8,948 nucleotides of DNA from Methanosarcinaceae archaeon (GTDB lineage: Archaea; Halobacteriota; Methanosarcinia; Methanosarcinales; Methanosarcinaceae): NCBI GenBank assembly GCA_016926455.1, contig JAFGOO010000190.1, forward strand, positions 1 through 8,948. The letters run 5' to 3'. Position numbers and translations under genes: made by a program. Under the pieces are notes generated by a model. The model did no database searches. It was given only the letters and a program-made list of their open reading frames with translations, and was not told where the DNA came from. Of this stretch, positions 5,428-8,948 are shown one piece after another; the first letter of the stretch is position 1; every line of letters begins with the position of its first letter.

Positions 5428-6618
5428 TTAGCCCAATCCAATGTTCATTTTGAGTAGTGACTTTTTCACCACATCTGGAAGGCGACCGCATTGTATTGCT
5501 TTCATATGCTCGGGAGATATTGCATTAATGGCTTGGGACATCATTGAATCAGAACGCATAAGCCCGTCTATAAGCTTTCTGATGTACACGGCAGTCTTTA
5601 TTTCAAGCCCCATCTGTAATCTCCATCGTTTATCATAGTCGGTAAGTGCACACTTTCCGTTTATGAAATCAACTGCAGTTTCACCTGCTATCTTTCCTCC
5701 GATCATCGCTGTAGATATTCCACCACCGTTGGTTGCAATTACGTGCCCTGCGGCATCACCTGCTATCAGTGTATCTTTGGTGGCTGTTTTTTTAGGTGCC
5801 CCGCCCACAGGCACTATCCCTGAGACTATTGATATTATTGAACCGTCTTTCAATTTATTACTTGCTATTGGGTGCTCGTACATAAACTTGTCTAGGTAAT
5901 CACGTGCACACATGCCGTGTTCGAACAAGGCCTCCCTAATACCCACCCCTATGTTTGCACAATTTCCACCTTGGGAAATGATCCATGCATATCCCCCTGG
6001 AACATATTCCTTTCCAAAATACATCTCCACAGCATCTTTGTCCACATCCACGCCGCTCAGTTCATATTCGAATGCATTCCCCATTCCCATGATATCGATC
6101 TCACGAATCAGACCCTTGGATCTTGCGACAATTGAATTTGGTCCGTCTGCGCCTATGATCACCTTTGATTTTATAGTGTGTTCCCCAAAGGCTCCGTCTG
6201 TTTTGATTGTTGTACCATTTAAAGAGTTAACGCTCGTTCCAATCATAAGCTGGGCACCAACCCTCGAAGCTTCCTTTGCCAGATACCTGTCAAAACGCCG
6301 TCTGTCAAGGGCATCAGCATTAACGTCAAAACCCTTTGATTTGCCGCTAGGTGCGATGAAACGCTGGTAACTGGTGGTAGTATGAATACATGAAGATGGA
6401 TAGTTCTCAAGGGTGTAAGGAAGTTCGGCATTTGGGACCAGTTCTTTAAGTGTTTCGTAATGCGGTAAAAAACCACCGCATTGTAGAGGTGTTCCGATAT
6501 CCTTTTTCTTATCGATCAAAAGTACGGATAAACCATTCTTTGCAGCGTATGCAGCTGCAGTAGAACCGGCTGGACCTGCGCCCACAACAATGATGTCATA
6601 CGAATCATCGGGTTTCAT
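5428..6618 (-). CDS. Geranylgeranyl reductase (GGR) family FAD-dependent oxidoreductase
   Basis: The 396-residue flavoprotein has an N-terminal dinucleotide fold with VGAGPAGS (12-19) and the strand ending in D36 (LLIDKK), a CGG motif at 47-49, the middle FAD motif GADGPNS, a PGGYAWIIS stretch matching the family's P-x-x-Y-x-W motif, and AGDAAGH (286-292) that contacts the FAD phosphates. Members reduce geranylgeranyl double bonds: archaeal digeranylgeranylglycerophospholipid reductase saturates membrane-lipid chains, while others act on menaquinone or chlorophyll precursors. Methanogens usually carry several paralogues, so the lipid substrate is likely but not proven. The reaction would take place at the membrane surface. 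ATG 6618 is preceded by AGGT-type spacing and a TATA-like region. It is first in the operon with the GGCT-like and radical SAM genes, and divergent from lysA. Confidence 0.9.
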   Translation of the reverse strand: MKPDDSYDIIVVGAGPAGSTAAAYAAKNGLSVLLIDKKKDIGTPLQCGGFLPHYETLKELVPNAELPYTLENYPSSCIHTTTSYQRFIAPSGKSKGFDVNADALDRRRFDRYLAKEASRVGAQLMIGTSVNSLNGTTIKTDGAFGEHTIKSKVIIGADGPNSIVARSKGLIREIDIMGMGNAFEYELSGVDVDKDAVEMYFGKEYVPGGYAWIISQGGNCANIGVGIREALFEHGMCARDYLDKFMYEHPIASNKLKDGSIISIVSGIVPVGGAPKKTATKDTLIAGDAAGHVIATNGGGISTAMIGGKIAGETAVDFINGKCALTDYDKRWRLQMGLEIKTAVYIRKLIDGLMRSDSMMSQAINAISPEHMKAIQCGRLPDVVKKSLLKMNIGLG

Positions 6619-6761
6619 GGCTACCTGTTCTTATACTAATAATACAAAACGCTTGTGATGCCGATGCATTTTTTTGAAAGGTAACATCTTTCCATTTTCA
6701 TAGGCAAAACTAATATCTCTAAAGGACATTAATAAACCAAAAAAGAATGAGGTACGCAGCC
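6619..6761. promoter_or_regulatory. Divergent promoter region of the GGR operon and lysA
   Basis: This short spacer must hold both promoters. Leftward, the minus strand shows TATTATTAGTATAAG about 13-27 bases before the GGR start, an AT-rich TATA-like region implying a very short leader. Rightward, AAAACTAATATCT (6705-6717) would start transcription near 6737, and ATTAATAAACC (6728-6738) is a second candidate. GAGGT (6749-6753) is the lysA Shine-Dalgarno, eight bases before ATG 6762. Confidence 0.45.
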
Positions 6762-8042
6762 ATGTTCACGATCAAGAACCACCTGGAAATTGAAAACGGG
6801 CATCTAACCATTGGTGGTGTAGATGCTGTCGAAATTGTCAAAAGGTATGGATCACCGCTTTATGTCACTAATGAAGAGCGTGTCCGGAAAAATTTCAGAA
6901 GCTATCAAGATGCATTCCCGGAGGCAGACCTGTACTATGCGGCAAAGGCAAATGGCAACTTAACGATATTGAAGATAATGGCAGAGGAAGGCGCAGGTGC
7001 AGATGTGTTCTCTGATGGGGAACTCTATATGGCACTGCTTGCTGGAATCCCCAAGAAGAAGATACTTTTCAACGGCAACTCAAAAAGTGACAGCGAGCTT
7101 CTGATGGCTGTAATGACCGGTGTAAGGGTTTCTGTTGACTCTTTTGATGAACTTAGGACACTTTCCTCCATCGCAAAAAGTGAGGGCAGGGTTGTAGATA
7201 TTGCATTTAGGGTAAACCCCGACGTATCACCGCAGACGCACCCAAAGATAGCCACGGGACTCAAGACATCCAAATTCGGTGTGCCTCATGAGGAAGTTAT
7301 CCGTGCATACAAGGAAGCACTTGATATTCCAGGTATCAATCCTGTAGGTATACACTGCCATATAGGCTCACAGATCCTGAACATAACTCCTTTTGCAGAA
7401 GCCATGAACAAAATGATGGATCTTGTTGAGCAGGTCTCACGTCTTGGAGTTAAACTTGAATTTGTTGATATAGGGTCCGGGCTTGGGATACCATATGAAA
7501 AAGGAATTCGTGTCCCTTCAACTGCAGACCTCGCAAATCTCATCCTCCCGATATTTAACGAGCGTTGTGTGGCAGCGGGTATCAATCCAAAACTAATACT
7601 CGAACCCGGCCGTTACATTTTGGCAGATTCCACCGTACTGCTGACAACGGTTAACACAATGAAGGAGGCTGCAAAGAAATTCGTGGGCATAGATGCGGGA
7701 TTCAATCTACTTATCCGGCCTACAATGTATGATTCATACCATTATGTGGTCGTAGCAAACAAGGCTGATGCAGTAGCAGTTGATACTTATACCATCGTTG
7801 GTCCGATATGCGAAACCGGGGATATACTGGCAAATGACCGTGAACTGCCACAGATTGAGAAAGGCGATATTGTTGCATTGCTAGATGCCGGTGCTTACGG
7901 ATTTTCAATGAGTTCACAGTACAACGGCAGAACAAGATGTGCCGAGGTGCTTGTACAAAAAGGCGATGTAGATGTAATCAGGAAAGCTGAAACCTACGAC
8001 GACCTGCTTTCAAATCAGGTCATACCTGCAAGATTTCTGTGA
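6762..8042 (+). CDS. lysA: Diaminopimelate decarboxylase, LysA
   Basis: The 426-residue enzyme is a fold-III PLP decarboxylase that converts meso-diaminopimelate to L-lysine, the last step of lysine synthesis. K62 in YYAAKANGN is the PLP-binding lysine. HCHIGSQ (198-204), DIGSGLGIPY, EPGR (281-284), C350-E351 in GPICETGD (active site across the dimer) and Y379 in DAGAYGFSMSSQYNGR complete the DAPDC signature. The length is normal. Two in-frame ATGs lie close together: 6747 and 6762. I prefer 6762 because GAGGT (6749-6753) is correctly spaced for it and overlaps the first ATG, which has no Shine-Dalgarno of its own. No dapF or other dap gene is in the window, so lysA is separate from that pathway's cluster here. 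Confidence 0.95.
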   Translation: MFTIKNHLEIENGHLTIGGVDAVEIVKRYGSPLYVTNEERVRKNFRSYQDAFPEADLYYAAKANGNLTILKIMAEEGAGADVFSDGELYMALLAGIPKKKILFNGNSKSDSELLMAVMTGVRVSVDSFDELRTLSSIAKSEGRVVDIAFRVNPDVSPQTHPKIATGLKTSKFGVPHEEVIRAYKEALDIPGINPVGIHCHIGSQILNITPFAEAMNKMMDLVEQVSRLGVKLEFVDIGSGLGIPYEKGIRVPSTADLANLILPIFNERCVAAGINPKLILEPGRYILADSTVLLTTVNTMKEAAKKFVGIDAGFNLLIRPTMYDSYHYVVVANKADAVAVDTYTIVGPICETGDILANDRELPQIEKGDIVALLDAGAYGFSMSSQYNGRTRCAEVLVQKGDVDVIRKAETYDDLLSNQVIPARFL

Positions 8043-8165
8043 TCCCTGCTTATAAAGTGAAACCAATACAGACGGTATTCTAAAAAGTTATTTAAGGCAT
8101 AAGTGTATAGGCGAAGTTATATTTTGTCCCTTAGAATTAATAGTAATCATTAATAGGTGGTAATA
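8043..8165 (+). promoter_or_regulatory. Promoter region of the FKBP gene
   Basis: The spacer between lysA and the FKBP gene contains TTATTTAAG (8088-8096), a good archaeal TATA-like box that would start transcription near 8118 and give a leader of roughly 48 bases. CTTATAAAG (8049-8057), just after the lysA stop, is a second candidate. AGGTGG at 8155-8160 is a clear Shine-Dalgarno. No oligo-T terminator for lysA was seen, so read-through is possible. Confidence 0.4.
8155..8160 (+). promoter_or_regulatory. Shine-Dalgarno fixing the TTG start of the FKBP gene
   Basis: AGGTGG complements the 3' end of archaeal 16S rRNA and sits five bases before TTG 8166. It overlaps the alternative GTG at 8157, which would leave no room for ribosome binding, so TTG is the better choice. 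Confidence 0.7.
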
Positions 8166-8876
8166 TTGGCTATAGAGAAAGGAGATTTTATTAAACTTCA
8201 GTATACTGGAAAATTCGATGAAAATACGGTGTTTGATACTACCAACGAAGAACTCGCAAAAGAAAAGGAGATCCACAATCCTCGGGGTATGTATGGTGGT
8301 GATGTTGTAATCGTTGGTTTAGGACATACCATTGCTGGCCTTGATGAAGACCTTGTTGGTAAGGAAGTGGGATATACGGGAACAGTAGAGATCCCTCCAG
8401 AAAAAGGATTTGGTTCACACGACCCCAAAATGGTGGAATCCATTTCCATTTCAAAGTTTCAGGATCGTAGGGCTTATCCTGGTATGGAAATCGAAATAAA
8501 TGGTCGAAGAGGTGTCGTGACAACGGTCATCGGACGCAGGGCGCGGGTTGACTTTAATCACCCACTTGCTGGAAAATCCGTGACATACGAGTATACTATC
8601 GAACAGAAACTCGAAGACAATGCTGAAAAGATCAAAGGGCTTCTTGCCCTATATACTGGAATTCCAGACTTGATGGTAGAGATCAATGACAAAAAAGCTT
8701 CAATCATCATACCTCCAGCACTTACATTCAATCAGAGATGGCTCATGTCAAAGGGGAGGATTGCAAACGAGATACTCGCAAATATTGACATTGATGAAAT
8801 TGCATATGTAGAAAAGTATCCTGAAGCACCGTTACCCGAGGTAGAGGCAGAAGAATACAGTGGAGAAGAAGAGTAA
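8166..8876 (+). CDS. FKBP-type peptidyl-prolyl cis-trans isomerase, archaeal long form
   Basis: This 236-residue protein is an FKBP/SlyD-type prolyl isomerase and chaperone. YTGKFDENTVFDTT (13-26) and VGLGHTIAGLDEDLVGKEVG form the FKBP core. PPEKGFG leads into the inserted flap (IF) chaperone domain with RAYPGMEIEINGRRGVV, and FNHPLAGKS returns to the core. An extension of about 85 residues follows, ending in a very acidic tail (EAEEYSGEEE). This extra domain is typical of the archaeal 26-28 kDa FKBPs and absent from short ones. The start is a TTG at 8166, five bases after the Shine-Dalgarno AGGTGG; the protein then begins M-A-I-E-K-G-D-F as usual. A GTG at 8157 overlaps the Shine-Dalgarno itself and is less likely. 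It has no signal peptide, so it is cytoplasmic. A transposon-like right end begins 14 bases after the stop. Confidence 0.92.
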   Translation: MAIEKGDFIKLQYTGKFDENTVFDTTNEELAKEKEIHNPRGMYGGDVVIVGLGHTIAGLDEDLVGKEVGYTGTVEIPPEKGFGSHDPKMVESISISKFQDRRAYPGMEIEINGRRGVVTTVIGRRARVDFNHPLAGKSVTYEYTIEQKLEDNAEKIKGLLALYTGIPDLMVEINDKKASIIIPPALTFNQRWLMSKGRIANEILANIDIDEIAYVEKYPEAPLPEVEAEEYSGEEE

Positions 8877-8890
8877 TACTCTTACGAATA

Positions 8891-8948
8891 ATGGGTTGCA
8901 GGGGTAGAGAAAGCCCATGTTCTTTAGACATGTGATGAATCATACCCC
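8891..8948 (+). mobile_element. Orphan IS200/IS605 (IS1341)-type right end, no tnpB
   Basis: Just past the FKBP stop lies GGGGTAGAGAAAGCCCATGT (8901-8920), a TCTTTAG loop (8921-8927) and ACATGTGATGAATCAT (8928-8943). The wording GGTAGAGAAAGCCC + stem + CTTTAG loop + stem + GATGAATCA is what I recall for right ends and guide-RNA 3' regions of TnpB-only elements in methanogens and haloarchaea. CCCATGT pairs with ACATGTG (8928-8934) with one mismatch. GGGGTA (8901-8906) can also pair with TACCCC (8943-8948). A tnpB gene would have to lie immediately to the left, but that space is the FKBP gene, so this is a solo end or scar. The true boundary may lie beyond the window. Confidence 0.5.

Noticed and set aside
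5426..5491. Longer start for the GGCT-like gene
   Set aside because: It would overlap the reductase coding sequence and place unrelated residues ahead of the conserved YVFVYGTLK strand.
5912..6370. 152-codon plus-strand open frame opposite the GGR gene
   Set aside because: It is antisense to a well-supported flavoprotein gene, is rich in Pro and Ser as shadow frames are, and has no ribosome site.
8932..8948. Start of a box C/D guide RNA: GTGATGA (8932-8938) matches a C box
   Set aside because: The D box and the rest would lie beyond the window, and the motif is explained as part of the GATGAATCA tail of the transposon right end; cannot be supported from the visible bases.
1..8948. CRISPR array, tRNA, rRNA or riboswitch
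   Set aside because: I read the spacers on both strands and saw no regularly spaced repeats, no tRNA cloverleaf or T-loop motif, and no recognisable riboswitch core.

Overview
The window looks like euryarchaeal chromosome, most likely from a methanogen or methanogen-related lineage (Methanosarcinales-like is my best guess, by inference). It encodes an archaeal-type tRNA C56 2'-O-methyltransferase (Trm56), a geranylgeranyl reductase-family flavoprotein of the kind that saturates archaeal isoprenoid lipids, an archaeal long-form FKBP, an archaeal DHH/DHHA1 phosphoesterase, and small zinc-ribbon proteins. Translation starts sit behind GGTG/GAGG-type Shine-Dalgarno sequences, and AT-rich TATA-like boxes lie upstream of several genes. 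No rRNA, tRNA or CRISPR array was seen.

Layout. 1-160: the 3' end of an IS200/IS605-family tnpB and the element's right end, whose hairpin and flanks are where TnpB guide (omega/reRNA) RNAs normally end. 279-809 (+): trm56. 828-986 and 996-1736 (-): a 52-residue charged protein in tandem with a Nif3-like dinuclear-metal protein, converging on trm56. 1737-2106: a divergent spacer with promoters and one doubtful 34-codon frame. 2107-3102 and 3095-3721 (+): the DHH phosphoesterase and an EngB/YihA-type GTPase, overlapping by 8 bases. 3722-4435: AT-rich spacer holding a 55-residue C-x2-C-x17-C-x2-C zinc-ribbon gene on the minus strand (4004-4171), an imperfect inverted repeat, a short palindrome and an oligo-T terminator. 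4436-6618 (-): a three-gene operon (GGR-family flavoprotein, gamma-glutamylcyclotransferase-like protein, radical SAM protein). 6762-8042 (+): lysA, divergent from that operon. 8166-8876 (+): long FKBP with a TTG start. 8891-8948: a second, different IS200/IS605-type right end with no tnpB in front of it, cut by the window edge.

How the genes work together. Most are housekeeping: tRNA modification, lysine synthesis, protein folding, membrane-lipid reduction, nucleic-acid turnover and a ribosome-associated GTPase. No defence or biosynthetic island is evident. The least expected content is (a) two unlike IS200/IS605 right-end/guide-RNA-like structures at the two edges, the right one orphaned directly behind the FKBP gene; (b) two unannotated-size small genes, one Shine-Dalgarno-led and coupled to the Nif3-like gene and one encoding a four-cysteine zinc ribbon; and (c) the tight GGR/GGCT-like/radical SAM operon, where the cyclotransferase-like and radical SAM products have no assigned substrate. 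Family assignments were made by reading motifs, without database searches.
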